A stretch of DNA of 64,000 nucleotides from Prosthecochloris marina. GTDB taxonomy: Bacteria > Bacteroidota > Chlorobiia > Chlorobiales > Chlorobiaceae. Position 1 is the first letter of the stretch; the number at the start of each line of letters is the position of its first letter. Both the position numbers and the translations under genes were made by a program. The DNA lies in contig NZ_PDNZ01000008.1 in the NCBI RefSeq assembly GCF_003182595.1, forward strand, positions 1 through 64,000, read 5' to 3'. The notes under the pieces are model-generated. The model saw nothing but the letters and a program-made list of their open reading frames with translations. It ran no database searches and had not been told where the DNA came from. This document shows, one piece after another, positions 1-8,388 of the stretch.

Positions 1-1
1 G

Positions 2-76
2 TTCCCTGCTGAACTGGAATCGTTCATCTCCAAGGTTATCGATCAGCTGCAGAGTCCTCGTCTGGCTTCTAACTAA
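2..76 (+). CDS. C-terminal end of an unidentified protein (partial)
   Basis: An open frame enters from the left edge and ends at a TAA at 74-76, giving the last 24 residues, which end in SPRLASN. A terminator-like hairpin follows about 50 bases later, which supports a real gene end. The tail is too short to assign a family. Genes for DHODH-like proteins often sit near pyruvate:ferredoxin oxidoreductase genes in other bacteria, but nothing in these residues confirms that here. Confidence 0.5.
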   Translation, partial: FPAELESFISKVIDQLQSPRLASN

Positions 77-123
77 CTCCGCTCTCCTTCTCTTCGCTTC
101 TTCGGCTTTCGTTTCTTCACAGG

Positions 124-148
124 GGTCCTGGCATGTTCCGGGGCCTTT
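124..148 (+). terminator. Rho-independent-like terminator after the partial gene
   Basis: GGTCCTGG (124-131) can pair with CCGGGGCC (138-145) over 8 bp, including G-U pairs, around a 6-base loop. A T-rich stretch follows (TTTGTGCTTT). It lies between two convergent genes and fits the end of the plus-strand transcript. The T-run is imperfect, so its strength is uncertain. Confidence 0.5.
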
Positions 149-172
149 GTGCTTTAGAACCGAACATGAAGC

Positions 173-1159
173 TCACGATATTCCGCTGAAATATTTCATG
201 AACTGTACCCGCTCATAGGCCGCAGGGTTGTCTGCTCTCCCGAGGCTCATCTTGCCGACAACCTCGTCGAGAGATGAGAAACCGTGCCGTTCCATGTAGT
301 CATGCAACTCTTGAAGCATCGTACCGATTGCAGCGTATCCTTTCCGGTACAGCACCGAGGCGATCTGGCCGGCTTTTGCTCCGGCAAGAAGCTGTTTTAT
401 CAAAGCTTCTCCATTATGAATTCCTGTCGAAGCGGCTATATCACAGGGAGTTCTGGAAGAAAGCATAGCCACCCAGCGTAGTGAAATCGCAAGCTCTTCC
501 GGGGAACTGAAAACATGCGAACTTTTCACATCGAATGTTTCAATGTCGATATCGGGAGAAAAGAACCTGTTGAACATCACGAGCCCTTTCGTACCGGTAG
601 CGGCAATTTTTCCTACCATGTTGGCAAGCCCGGAAAAATAATAGCTTATTTTAGCTGCAACCGGAATACTGACCTGCCTTGTTACTTTTTCGAGCACATC
701 GAGATACACCTGCTCGTTCTGCCCACCGTCCTTGCGAGGATCCGAAGGAAGCAGGAAAATGTTGAGTTCGAGCCCGTCAGCTCCAGCCCTCTGTATTTGG
801 GAAGCAAACTCCGTCCATTCCGATGCGGAGACACAGTTGATGCTTGCAATGACAGGAATATCTACGGCCCCCTTGCACCCGCTTATAAGATCGAGATAGT
901 GCTTGAGATCGTTCCCGCGGGTATAGCTGTGAATGTAGTCTTCGGCCTGAGCGTAATAATACAGCTGTTCATTGGTCTGGATGGTGTATCCCGATTCATG
1001 ATGAATCTGTTCCTCGAAAAGCGATTTCAACACAACCGCACCTGCACCGGCCTCAGCTGCCTTACAGACACTTTCAACCGATTCCGTCATACCTGAACTA
1101 CCTACAATCAAAGGGTTCGTCAGCTTCAACCCCATATATGCCGTCGATACATCAGCCAT
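173..1159 (-). CDS. Dihydroorotate dehydrogenase-like flavoprotein (PRK07565-type)
   Basis: The 328-residue product is a TIM-barrel FMN protein of the dihydroorotate dehydrogenase-like group rather than a true PyrD. The start MADVSTAYMGLKLTNPLIV matches the N-terminus typical of the group and has a good GGAGGA ribosome site. The frame opens 32 codons earlier, but that extension looks non-coding. True DHODHs carry a Cys or Ser base in an N-x-S-C-P-N-type motif; here the equivalent strand reads ELNIFLLPSDP, with no Cys or Ser base directly after the Asn. Pyrimidine synthesis is therefore not a safe assignment. It is monocistronic and convergent with the partial gene on its left; a 16-bp palindrome lies about 100 bases upstream. 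The substrate is unknown. Confidence 0.85.
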   Translation of the reverse strand: MADVSTAYMGLKLTNPLIVGSSGMTESVESVCKAAEAGAGAVVLKSLFEEQIHHESGYTIQTNEQLYYYAQAEDYIHSYTRGNDLKHYLDLISGCKGAVDIPVIASINCVSASEWTEFASQIQRAGADGLELNIFLLPSDPRKDGGQNEQVYLDVLEKVTRQVSIPVAAKISYYFSGLANMVGKIAATGTKGLVMFNRFFSPDIDIETFDVKSSHVFSSPEELAISLRWVAMLSSRTPCDIAASTGIHNGEALIKQLLAGAKAGQIASVLYRKGYAAIGTMLQELHDYMERHGFSSLDEVVGKMSLGRADNPAAYERVQFMKYFSGIS

Positions 1160-1257
1160 ATTTCCTCCAGCGATTCTTTTTGTTAATACCTGAACCGAAC
1201 GGTCCCAGCATGTTCGGCAACCAACCCTGGCTTGGGCAGTGACACGTTTAAGCACTC

Positions 1258-1273
1258 CTGCTGAATTCAGCAG
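1258..1273. promoter_or_regulatory. Perfect 16-bp palindrome upstream of the DHODH-like gene
   Basis: CTGCTGAATTCAGCAG is a perfect inverted repeat with no spacer, placed 99-114 bases upstream of the DHODH-like start codon. A second inverted pair, CCGAAC (1195-1200) and GTTCGG (1212-1217), lies closer to the gene. The first has the shape of a dimeric repressor operator; the second could form an RNA hairpin in the leader. No regulator gene is adjacent. Confidence 0.35.
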
Positions 1274-1376
1274 TTCTCCAAAAGATAGTGACTATTTTAC
1301 TATGAAATAAGCCTTTTGCCTTTCTCCAACCCGCCAACAAAGTACTCGTGGCGCACAGGACCTCGATATCGATGTC

Positions 1377-2834
1377 TCAAGGCTGGAGTTCGGCAACTTT
1401 GATAATCTTCTTTGCAATATCCGTATTGTCATAAATCCCGCAAAACTCACGGGCACCTTGGCCAATAGCGAAAACCGGTACCGGCAGAGCCGTATGCTTT
1501 CCGGTTGTCCACCCGATACCGGCTTTGTGGTTCAGCAGCTTCGTAAGCGATACGGTCAATGGGTCCCCTTCACCATATTTTTGACCAACGTTTTGACCGG
1601 TCATACTCGCAGTATAGGCCTGCCTCAGAGCCATTTTTTCCTCGGAGGTCAAGACAAGTGCCGAATCAAGCTGCACATTGCCAAGACCGAAATACACTTT
1701 GGCGCTGTCGAGAGCCATTGAAAAACTGACGTTTTTCCTCTCAGTCCATTGGGCAACCTTGCCGGCAAAAACCTGCGCGGAAAGTTTCTGACTGAGCAGA
1801 AGACCGATATCGCTCTCATATGCCTTATCAGCATATCCGAGAGCCAGACCACCGCATTCATGATCCGCTGTAACCACGATCAGCGTTTCTGCGGGATGCT
1901 CATGATAAAACTCGAGAGCTTCTGCTATTGCCAGGTCAAAATCAACAACTTCATGGGCCACGGTAGCGGCATCGTTGGCATGGCTCGCCCAATCTATCTT
2001 CCCCCCCTCGACCATTAGGAAAAAGCCCTGGTCGTTGTCCAGAAGCCTGATGCCATTTCTTGTGAAATCAGCAAGTGTGAGGTCATCGGGAGCCCTGTCA
2101 ATGGCATACTCGAGGGCACCCGATCCATCGAAGTTCTCGAATGCCCAGTATTTTTGGCCTGGCACCGCCTTGCCGAGAGCTTCCCACCCTCGGATAACGT
2201 TATAACCGCTGTCCTGCATGATTGTGATCAGCTTGCCGAGCGGCTTTCCGTCTTCAAGATCTGCACGGGCGTACCCCCCTCCAAAATAATCAAAACCGCT
2301 CGATGCCATCTGAACGGCAATGTCGGAATACATGCTTCTGTTGTCTGCATGGGCATAAAAACAAGCAGGTGTTGCATGGTCGATGCTGACGCTTGAAACT
2401 ATCCCAACCCGCATCCCATTATCTCTCGACATCTCAGCAATGGTTTTCAGGTTCTCTGAGTGGTTTCCGTTTTTCGCTATCGTGCCGATCGTGGTTTTGC
2501 GCCCTGTTGCGAGAGCGGTTCCTGCTGCTGCCGAACCGGTGATGTAGCGGTTTTCCGCATGAGTCGAAGCCATTCCCGAAACAGGCAAGGTAGTCATCCA
2601 AAGCACCTGATCATCTTCAAGAACGGCATCGGCTATCTTGACATGCGCCATTCCCATACCGTCACCGATGAAATAAAAAATATATTTGGGAATACCGGCG
2701 GCTTGTTTCACACTCTCCGGCTGCACCCTGCCTGCCGTACTGCAGGAAGCTGTAAAGAACATGGTGATGAGAACCAGTATGCCAGTCAACCGCCCCCCCA
2801 ACATTTCCGACGAGCAGAGAAATCGTTTCATCAT
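1377..2834 (-). CDS. phoA: Alkaline phosphatase, lipoprotein
   Basis: This 485-residue enzyme of the E. coli PhoA superfamily hydrolyses phosphomonoesters outside the cytoplasm. The N-terminus has a hydrophobic segment (about 16-29) and a lipobox ending at Cys31 (FTASC), so it is probably a lipoprotein. Metal and active-site motifs appear in order: GDGMG with Asp58, GSAAAGTALATG with nucleophile Ser101, EGGKIDWASHAND, VTADHECGG and GKHTALPVP. Many family members have Asp directly before the active Ser; here it is Gly. A start at residue 11 would still keep the signal sequence. A palindrome immediately upstream may control it, and phosphate starvation control is plausible for the family but not shown here. 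Confidence 0.92.
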   Translation of the reverse strand: MMKRFLCSSEMLGGRLTGILVLITMFFTASCSTAGRVQPESVKQAAGIPKYIFYFIGDGMGMAHVKIADAVLEDDQVLWMTTLPVSGMASTHAENRYITGSAAAGTALATGRKTTIGTIAKNGNHSENLKTIAEMSRDNGMRVGIVSSVSIDHATPACFYAHADNRSMYSDIAVQMASSGFDYFGGGYARADLEDGKPLGKLITIMQDSGYNVIRGWEALGKAVPGQKYWAFENFDGSGALEYAIDRAPDDLTLADFTRNGIRLLDNDQGFFLMVEGGKIDWASHANDAATVAHEVVDFDLAIAEALEFYHEHPAETLIVVTADHECGGLALGYADKAYESDIGLLLSQKLSAQVFAGKVAQWTERKNVSFSMALDSAKVYFGLGNVQLDSALVLTSEEKMALRQAYTASMTGQNVGQKYGEGDPLTVSLTKLLNHKAGIGWTTGKHTALPVPVFAIGQGAREFCGIYDNTDIAKKIIKVAELQP

Positions 2835-2851
2835 GTTTTAATAATAAAAAT

Positions 2852-2867
2852 GGTTTGGCGCCAAGCC
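2852..2867. promoter_or_regulatory. Palindrome upstream of the alkaline phosphatase
   Basis: GGTTTGGCGCCAAGCC is a 16-base dyad whose central 10 bases (TTGGCGCCAA) are perfect. It starts 18 bases upstream of the phosphatase start codon. It could be an operator or a leader hairpin. The spacing fits either role, and no matching regulator is visible. Confidence 0.3.
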
Positions 2868-3101
2868 GAAAGCTCCGCCTTATCGTTAACGATACCGATG
2901 CGACTCACGCATTGAAAAAAAGCACATTTCAAGCAAGGCTGCAACCCTTGATTGAACGATAAAAACTCCTTGCAGGGAAACAGTATTTAAGAAAAGAAAA
3001 CGAATTGTACCTCTTTACCGTCCAGGAAGATCGGTCAAAGAGTGAAAATAGAACGCAAATGATATAATGCATCTTTCGAGAGAGAAAAAAATCCAATGGA
3101 T

Positions 3102-3860
3102 CTATCCAGCAGTTTTACTGATGCGCGATTGTATGAAGTCGATGATAACATCGATAGCCCTCATTTTTTCACAATCGCAGAACATCTGGTGCTCCGAACG
3201 TTCGAGCCAGACAATATCCTTGTCTGAAGATGCTGTCGCCACTCCTTTAAAAGCAATATCCGAACTGTTCTGGGTAACCGTCTGATCATTGCGGTTATGG
3301 AGAATAAGCATCGGGCATCGAATATCGTGCAGGCGGGATTCGGTAAAGGATATCAAGTCAAAAAAAGACATGATCGCATCTGTCGGCGCCCAAAGATAAT
3401 GCATTGAACGGCTTTTTTCATCATGATCACTGAGCGCAACACTGAGGTCCCAGCTTTTGATAAACGTCTTTAGCACAGGAGCGAGGAAGTGCAACGGCCG
3501 CCCTGGCCCCAGCATCGAGACCAAACGAAATGCCGGAGCTGCCAAAATAACTGAATCGAGCTGCCCCCCCTGGTATTTCGTTGCAAGATTGAGCGCAATG
3601 AGAGCTCCCATGCTATGCCCGATAACAAAAATCTTATCGACTTTTTCCGATAACTCATGAAAAGCGGCTTCAGCATCCTGCATCCAGTCCCGCCATGTTA
3701 CTCCACGAAGCTTTTCCGGAGATGATTCACCATGCCCTTTGAGAATCGGTACGCTGACATGAAGACCCAGCTTTTCAAGAGGCTCAACAAGCGAGTTGAC
3801 ACTGTTGAGGGTCGCGGTGAAACCATGAACGATAAGAACTCCAAACGCATCCTTTTTCAT
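3102..3860 (-). CDS. Alpha/beta hydrolase (monoacylglycerol lipase/carboxylesterase type)
   Basis: The 252-residue serine hydrolase has the alpha/beta fold. An oxyanion-hole motif HGFTAT lies at 12-17, the nucleophile elbow GHSMG has Ser83, the acid is probably Asp192 (HNRNDQTV) and the base probably His224 (SEHQMF). Length and motif order resemble thermostable carboxylesterases and monoacylglycerol lipases of the Est30 type. There is no signal peptide, so it is likely cytoplasmic. GAGGAG precedes the ATG well. It is divergent from the RlpA-like gene. The natural ester is unknown. Confidence 0.85.
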   Translation of the reverse strand: MKKDAFGVLIVHGFTATLNSVNSLVEPLEKLGLHVSVPILKGHGESSPEKLRGVTWRDWMQDAEAAFHELSEKVDKIFVIGHSMGALIALNLATKYQGGQLDSVILAAPAFRLVSMLGPGRPLHFLAPVLKTFIKSWDLSVALSDHDEKSRSMHYLWAPTDAIMSFFDLISFTESRLHDIRCPMLILHNRNDQTVTQNSSDIAFKGVATASSDKDIVWLERSEHQMFCDCEKMRAIDVIIDFIQSRISKTAG

Positions 3861-4020
3861 GAAAACTCCTCAACTCGTTGCGTGATCAGATACCTATATA
3901 ATAACATCATTCCGTGCCTTATATTCAAACCTTTGCGGAACGGAGCCTTCCCAACCGCATGGAAAATATCATCCCTTTTCGCTATTTTTTACTAGTGGAG
4001 AACCTTACTTGTAACCGTTA

Positions 4021-4626
4021 TTGGATGAGCTTGTGGTAAAATTGCATCTACGCCTGCTTCTATGGGTAACGCTTGTATCCACGCTGAACGCATGTTCAGT
4101 TGTAAAAACCACGGCAAAAGCCGCCTATTCGGTTGGAAAATTCGCGGTTGAGACCGTGGTGTCCCCTTTTACCCATGATGAAATCGAATCGATCGACGGG
4201 CTTTCCCCGGAAGAAGCGATCAGGCAGGGACGTGTGAAAAACGCCCCCTATGTGGTCTATGGTAAAACCTATGTCCCGATGAGTGTCGAGGAATCGAGAA
4301 ATTACAAGGAAAAAGGAATAGCATCATGGTATGGTGAAGAAACCCGAAAAAAAGATGGCGGCAAAATCACCGCCAATGGAGAAAAGTTCGACCCCGACAA
4401 ATTGAGCGCTGCCCATAAATACCTGCCGCTGCCTATCAACGTCCGCGTCACCAATCTCGAAACAAAACGGTCAATCATCGTAAGGGTTAATGATCGTGGA
4501 CCTTTCGCACACGAGCGGATAATCGACCTGAGCGCTGGCGCAGCCAAAAAGCTCGGTTTTTATGAAAAAGGCACTGCCATGGTCTCGGTCGAAGTTGTTT
4601 CCTTGACTGCTGATACCGGGACCTGA
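4021..4626 (+). CDS. rlpA: RlpA-like double-psi beta-barrel lipoprotein
   Basis: The product (201 residues from a TTG start) has a hydrophobic N-terminus with lipobox LNAC ending at Cys25, and a C-terminal double-psi beta-barrel with GIASWYGEE, ITANGEKFDP, LPLPINVRVTN and VRVNDRGPF, the RlpA signature. RlpA proteins act on denuded septal peptidoglycan glycan strands; here the SPOR domain found in the E. coli protein is absent. The start is uncertain: TTG 4021, GTG 4033 and TTG 4042 are all possible, and only GGATGAG at 4023 resembles a ribosome site. Confidence 0.85.
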   Translation: MDELVVKLHLRLLLWVTLVSTLNACSVVKTTAKAAYSVGKFAVETVVSPFTHDEIESIDGLSPEEAIRQGRVKNAPYVVYGKTYVPMSVEESRNYKEKGIASWYGEETRKKDGGKITANGEKFDPDKLSAAHKYLPLPINVRVTNLETKRSIIVRVNDRGPFAHERIIDLSAGAAKKLGFYEKGTAMVSVEVVSLTADTGT

Positions 4627-4659
4627 CAGTTACAATAACCGGTTTTCACTTACCCTTCC

Positions 4660-4983
4660 ATGACAACCGAAAAGACATTTTATGAGCAGGTTTACGACCT
4701 CGTTCGACAGATTCCGGAAGGATATGTCTCCACTTACGGCATCATTGCAGAGCAGATAAGCCTCCGTTCAGCGGCAAGAATGGTCGGCTGGGCACTCAAC
4801 AATGCCAACATTGCCACTGTTCCCGCCCACAGAGTTGTCAACCGCAACGGAGAACTTACAGGTAAAGGTCACTTCTTTACTCCGGATACCATGCGGCAGA
4901 TGCTTGAAACCGAAGGCGTAACATTCAGGCCCGACGGATCGGTAGACCTTGACCGGCACCTTTTTCGCTTCAGTCATTCCTGA
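4660..4983 (+). CDS. Alkyltransferase-like protein (MGMT fold without the acceptor Cys)
   Basis: This 107-residue protein matches the DNA-binding domain of O6-alkylguanine-DNA alkyltransferase: a winged helix-turn-helix ([20 protein letters not shown]) and a [19 protein letters not shown] loop. The active-site motif PCHR is replaced by PAHR, so it cannot accept an alkyl group. Alkyltransferase-like proteins (E. coli YbaZ, Thermus TTHA1564) bind O6-alkylguanine and hand it to nucleotide excision repair. The Thermus protein also has Ala here. Its last 14 bases overlap the transaldolase gene on the other strand. Confidence 0.9.
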   Translation: MTTEKTFYEQVYDLVRQIPEGYVSTYGIIAEQISLRSAARMVGWALNNANIATVPAHRVVNRNGELTGKGHFFTPDTMRQMLETEGVTFRPDGSVDLDRHLFRFSHS

Positions 4984-5641
4984 TAACGACCGCATCTTCC
5001 ATGAACCGCTTGAGGCCATTATCGGTCAGAGGATGCTTTGCAAGCTGCCCGATAACGCTGAACGGTATGGTTGCGACGTCAGCCCCGATCAAGGCAGCCT
5101 CGACAACATGTTGTGGATGACGAACGCTTGCAACGAGCACTTCCGTGGGATACCTGTAGTTCTCGTAAATTCTGACAATCTGCTCGACAAGCGCCATACC
5201 CTCCGTGCTGATATCATCGAGACGTCCGACAAACGGGCTGACGTACGACGCCCCGGCCTTGGCAGCAAGAATAGCCTGGGTGGGTGAAAAAACAAGTGTC
5301 GCATTGATTCTGATACCGTTTCCGGACAAATGGCGCATAGCTTTGAGGCCCTCGATCGTCAGCGGACATTTGACCACCACATTCTCGTCAATCGAGGCAA
5401 GCTCCTCACCCTGAGCGATCATCTCATCGGCAGTAAGCGTTGTAACCTCAGCACTTACCGGACCACCGACAATATCACAGATCTTTGCAATATGGTTCTT
5501 GAAGTCCTCGTAGGTAAAATTATCAGGATCCTGCACGATTTTAGCCACAAGGGATGGATTGGTGGTCACACCGTCGAGAACCCCCAGATCGTTGGCCGCC
5601 TTGATTTCATCAAGATTAGCTGTGTCAATAAAAAATTTCAT
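4970..5641 (-). CDS. tal: Small transaldolase / fructose-6-phosphate aldolase family
   Basis: The 223-residue TIM barrel belongs to the short TalC/MipB transaldolase family. It starts [13 protein letters not shown], carries GVTTNPSLV, and has the Schiff-base lysine at Lys91 in VVVKCPLT, followed by [11 protein letters not shown] and the SPFVGRLDD phosphate-binding strand. It would transfer dihydroxyacetone between sugar phosphates in the pentose phosphate/Calvin-like network, although some members are fructose-6-phosphate aldolases. A CGGAG ribosome site precedes the ATG. It is convergent with, and overlaps by 14 bases, the alkyltransferase-like gene. Confidence 0.92.
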   Translation of the reverse strand: MKFFIDTANLDEIKAANDLGVLDGVTTNPSLVAKIVQDPDNFTYEDFKNHIAKICDIVGGPVSAEVTTLTADEMIAQGEELASIDENVVVKCPLTIEGLKAMRHLSGNGIRINATLVFSPTQAILAAKAGASYVSPFVGRLDDISTEGMALVEQIVRIYENYRYPTEVLVASVRHPQHVVEAALIGADVATIPFSVIGQLAKHPLTDNGLKRFMEDAVVIRND

Positions 5642-5775
5642 CTCCGGCTCCGTTATGTATTCTTGAATTAAGTATAAACAGTTTTATTGCAAACCTTCGC
5701 AAATCCGGGCTGTAACGATACTTGTCCCTGTGCCTGGCATGCGACAATGATGCAACAAATCAAACGCTCTAAAAA

Positions 5776-6834
5776 TTAACAACTTTTCACTCTTTCCGTC
5801 TCTTCGGCAAGAAGGGCATTGAAGTTTCTCGGTTTACGGGCCGTCCAGCCTTTCTTGTGATACGCATAGCCGGCCAACAGCGGTAAGGCAATGGTCGCTT
5901 CTGAAAAAATCATCTGCTCGAATACAGTATCGACCTTACCCCAGGAACTGGCTTCCTTCAGTGTCGAACCCGACAGCCCCCCGTCACGCTCATCGGCAAC
6001 GGTGACCTGAATGGCATAGGTGTGCATCGACACCTCTTCATAACCCAACACTTCGGCAGCCACAACGATATCCTGGGTAAAGTTTTTCGGAACTCCACCA
6101 CCCAGCATAAAGATTCCGGTTTTATCATTCGCTATCTTGATTCTGGTCAACTCACGAAAATCCTTTACGGAATCAATGGACACCTGTTCACCGGGGTTGT
6201 TCCACTGGTGATGAACAAGGCCGAAACCTGCCGAACAGTCCGAAAACGCCGGCACAAAAATCGGCACACCCTTTTCAAAAGACTTATAGACAATCGAGTT
6301 CCGGTCATGGTTCTTTTCGGCGATATAACGGCCCATCTCCATGATAAACTCCCTTGAAGAATATGCCCCCGGTTTCATGGAATTGGCGATAAGAGCCATG
6401 GTATCGTCACAGATTCTAAGCTCATCCTCATCGATATAGGTATCGTAAATGCGATCGATATGCAGTTCCCTGAGAACGGCATCGTCTGCAAAGGGATCTC
6501 CTTTGTAATGTTTGAATCCCAGTGCTTCGAAGAAATCCTGATCAACGATATTTGCGCCAGTGGAGACAATGACATCTATCATGTTGTGCTCGATCATATC
6601 GATAATGACCTGCTTGAGACCGGCACTGATAAGCGAACCGGCCAGTGTCAGAATCACCGCACACTCTTCATCCCGCTGCATCCTGTCAAGAATCGATGCC
6701 GCCCTGGCAAGGTTCCTGGCCTGAAACGCGGTATCCCCCATTTGCTCGATAAGCGGGACAACGTCAAACGACTTGATATCGATATGCCTGACCGGCTCTT
6801 TCAGCAGATCTTCCCTTGTTGTGTTTGTATGCAT
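5776..6834 (-). CDS. Deoxyhypusine synthase homologue
   Basis: This 352-residue protein of the deoxyhypusine synthase superfamily keeps the covalent-intermediate lysine as Lys300 in EASSWGK, and NAD-site glycines in LGGGVPKN (244-251). Bacteria have no eIF5A substrate, so the role is likely in polyamine chemistry; bacterial homologues have been linked to homospermidine formation. The gene stands alone, with a roughly 200-base leader downstream of the SRP RNA gene that can form two mutually exclusive hairpins. The start has little Shine-Dalgarno support. The family call is firm; the substrate is not. Confidence 0.88.
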   Translation of the reverse strand: MHTNTTREDLLKEPVRHIDIKSFDVVPLIEQMGDTAFQARNLARAASILDRMQRDEECAVILTLAGSLISAGLKQVIIDMIEHNMIDVIVSTGANIVDQDFFEALGFKHYKGDPFADDAVLRELHIDRIYDTYIDEDELRICDDTMALIANSMKPGAYSSREFIMEMGRYIAEKNHDRNSIVYKSFEKGVPIFVPAFSDCSAGFGLVHHQWNNPGEQVSIDSVKDFRELTRIKIANDKTGIFMLGGGVPKNFTQDIVVAAEVLGYEEVSMHTYAIQVTVADERDGGLSGSTLKEASSWGKVDTVFEQMIFSEATIALPLLAGYAYHKKGWTARKPRNFNALLAEETERVKSC

Positions 6835-6903
6835 ACTTTTTCTTCTTTTTCTGTTTTAAACATCTGTACACCCTCTGACCTGCCTCTTCACGATAAACGC
6901 ATC

Positions 6904-6934
6904 TCGTCCCCGAAGGGTGGAGAACCCTCACCGA
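6904..6934 (-). promoter_or_regulatory. Competing hairpins in the leader of the deoxyhypusine synthase homologue
   Basis: On the minus strand the leader reads AGGGT-TCTCC-ACCCT directly followed by TCGGGG. The CCC of ACCCT can pair with AGGGT or, through a UUCG tetraloop, with GGG. The two structures are mutually exclusive, a layout seen in attenuators and riboswitches. It matches no riboswitch class that I recognise. The remaining leader (6835-7034) shows nothing else clear. Confidence 0.25.
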
Positions 6935-7034
6935 CAAAAACACGCCAACGACAACAGCGAATTCCAATGGAGGAAAAATAAATAAAAAGTTTTTCAGGAA
7001 AAGCGAATGCTAACGATGGATGAGAACAAAAAAA

Positions 7035-7134
7035 GAGAGCAAGCTTACTATATCACACATTCAAATTACCGGATGCTGCTTCCTTCCGGACCTGACATGG
7101 TTGGGCAACCGAATGTTGTATAGGACTTGCTCTC
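7035..7134 (-). ncRNA. ffs: Signal recognition particle RNA, small bacterial type (4.5S)
   Basis: The minus strand carries the conserved SRP domain IV core GTCAGGTCCGGAAGGAAGCA. The ends pair as a closing helix, GAGAGCAAG with CTTGCTCTC, giving a RNA of about 100 nt. Seven T residues follow directly after the helix, so the end can serve as its own terminator. It binds Ffh for co-translational targeting to the membrane. Exact ends are inferred from the helix. Confidence 0.95.
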
Positions 7135-7350
7135 AAACTCTCTCGTTATGTGAAGGGCTGTAAATATAGCACGAAAAAACCATTTCACACAAATAAAAAT
7201 CAGATAAATCCCGTTTGATCCCGACAAACCTCTTTTATCTTTCTGGCAACTGTTATAAATTCCAGTGCATTTAACAGAACTGACAGCCTGAGCTTACGGA
7301 CTGGATCATGCGCTCGGCGTATGCTCCGATTATGAGATATAGGTAGAATT

Positions 7351-8373
7351 ATGGGTCAAAAAAGAATCTTAAGCGGTATGCGCCCGACCGGAAAGCTGCA
7401 TTTGGGTCATTACACCGGTGCACTTGAAAACTGGGTCGCAAGACAAGACGAGCTCGATACCGGCGGGAAAAGAGTGTTTGAAACTTATTTCCTGATAGCC
7501 GACTATCACAGCCTTACAACATCGCTTGAAACTGCTGATATTTTTGACTGTACCATCGACATGGTAACGGACTGGCTTGCTGCAGGCGTTGATCCTGAAA
7601 AAAGTCCAATTTTCAGGCAATCCAGGGTGAAACAGCATACCGAACTTTTCCTGATCTATGCGATGCTCATCACTGCTTCGAGGCTTGAACGAAACCCGAC
7701 TCTCAAAGATCAGGTAAGGGACCTCAATATGGAAGCGATTTCCTATGGGCATTTAGGCTACCCTGTTCTTCAGGCTGCAGACATTCTGCTTTATAAGGGA
7801 AACATCGTTCCGGTGGGTGAGGACCAGTTACCACACGTTGAAATAACCCGAGAGATTGCACGGCGTTTCAACAAACAGTATCAACATCCTGAACTTGGAG
7901 ATGTTTTTGAGGAACCGGAACCCAAAATCACAAAATTCTCACGCCTTGCAGGCCTCGATGGAAAAATGAAGATGTCAAAATCCCTTGGTAATACCATCTT
8001 CCTGTCAGACTCACCTGAAGAAGTGCAGAAAAAACTGCGCAAGGCTGTAACCGATACGCAGAAGATCAGAAAAAACGACCCCGGACGTCCGGAAGTATGC
8101 ACCGTTTTCAGTTATCACTGCAAGTTTTCAGATCCGCAGAGGGTTGAGCAAATTGAACGGGATTGCAGATCGGGTGCGCTCGGCTGCGTTGATTGCAAAA
8201 AGCTGTGCGCCACAGCCATTTCTGAAGAATTAGCCCCGATTCTCGAAAAAAGATCAGAATATGTTACCCAACCCGATATGGTGAAAGAGATACTCCTGAC
8301 CGGTGAAAACCGTGCCCGCATGGTTGCAGAAGAAACTATGAGCCAAGTCAGGGAAGCGATGAATATAGGCTGA
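7351..8373 (+). CDS. trpS: Tryptophanyl-tRNA synthetase
   Basis: The 340-residue class I synthetase charges tRNA-Trp. The HIGH element is HLGH (17-20) after RPTGKL, and KMSKS is present at 207-211 (GKMKMSKSLGN). YPVLQAADIL and VGEDQLPHVE are typical of TrpRS. It starts a plus-strand run with a HAD phosphatase and argS; intergenic gaps are under 20 bases, so the three are probably co-transcribed. Confidence 0.96.
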   Translation: MGQKRILSGMRPTGKLHLGHYTGALENWVARQDELDTGGKRVFETYFLIADYHSLTTSLETADIFDCTIDMVTDWLAAGVDPEKSPIFRQSRVKQHTELFLIYAMLITASRLERNPTLKDQVRDLNMEAISYGHLGYPVLQAADILLYKGNIVPVGEDQLPHVEITREIARRFNKQYQHPELGDVFEEPEPKITKFSRLAGLDGKMKMSKSLGNTIFLSDSPEEVQKKLRKAVTDTQKIRKNDPGRPEVCTVFSYHCKFSDPQRVEQIERDCRSGALGCVDCKKLCATAISEELAPILEKRSEYVTQPDMVKEILLTGENRARMVAEETMSQVREAMNIG

Positions 8374-8388
8374 GATAACAATAAACAA

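Noticed and set aside
2..76. Assignment of the left-edge tail to pyruvate:ferredoxin oxidoreductase
   Set aside because: Only 24 residues are visible and they show no diagnostic motif; the orientation relative to the DHODH-like gene gives no support.
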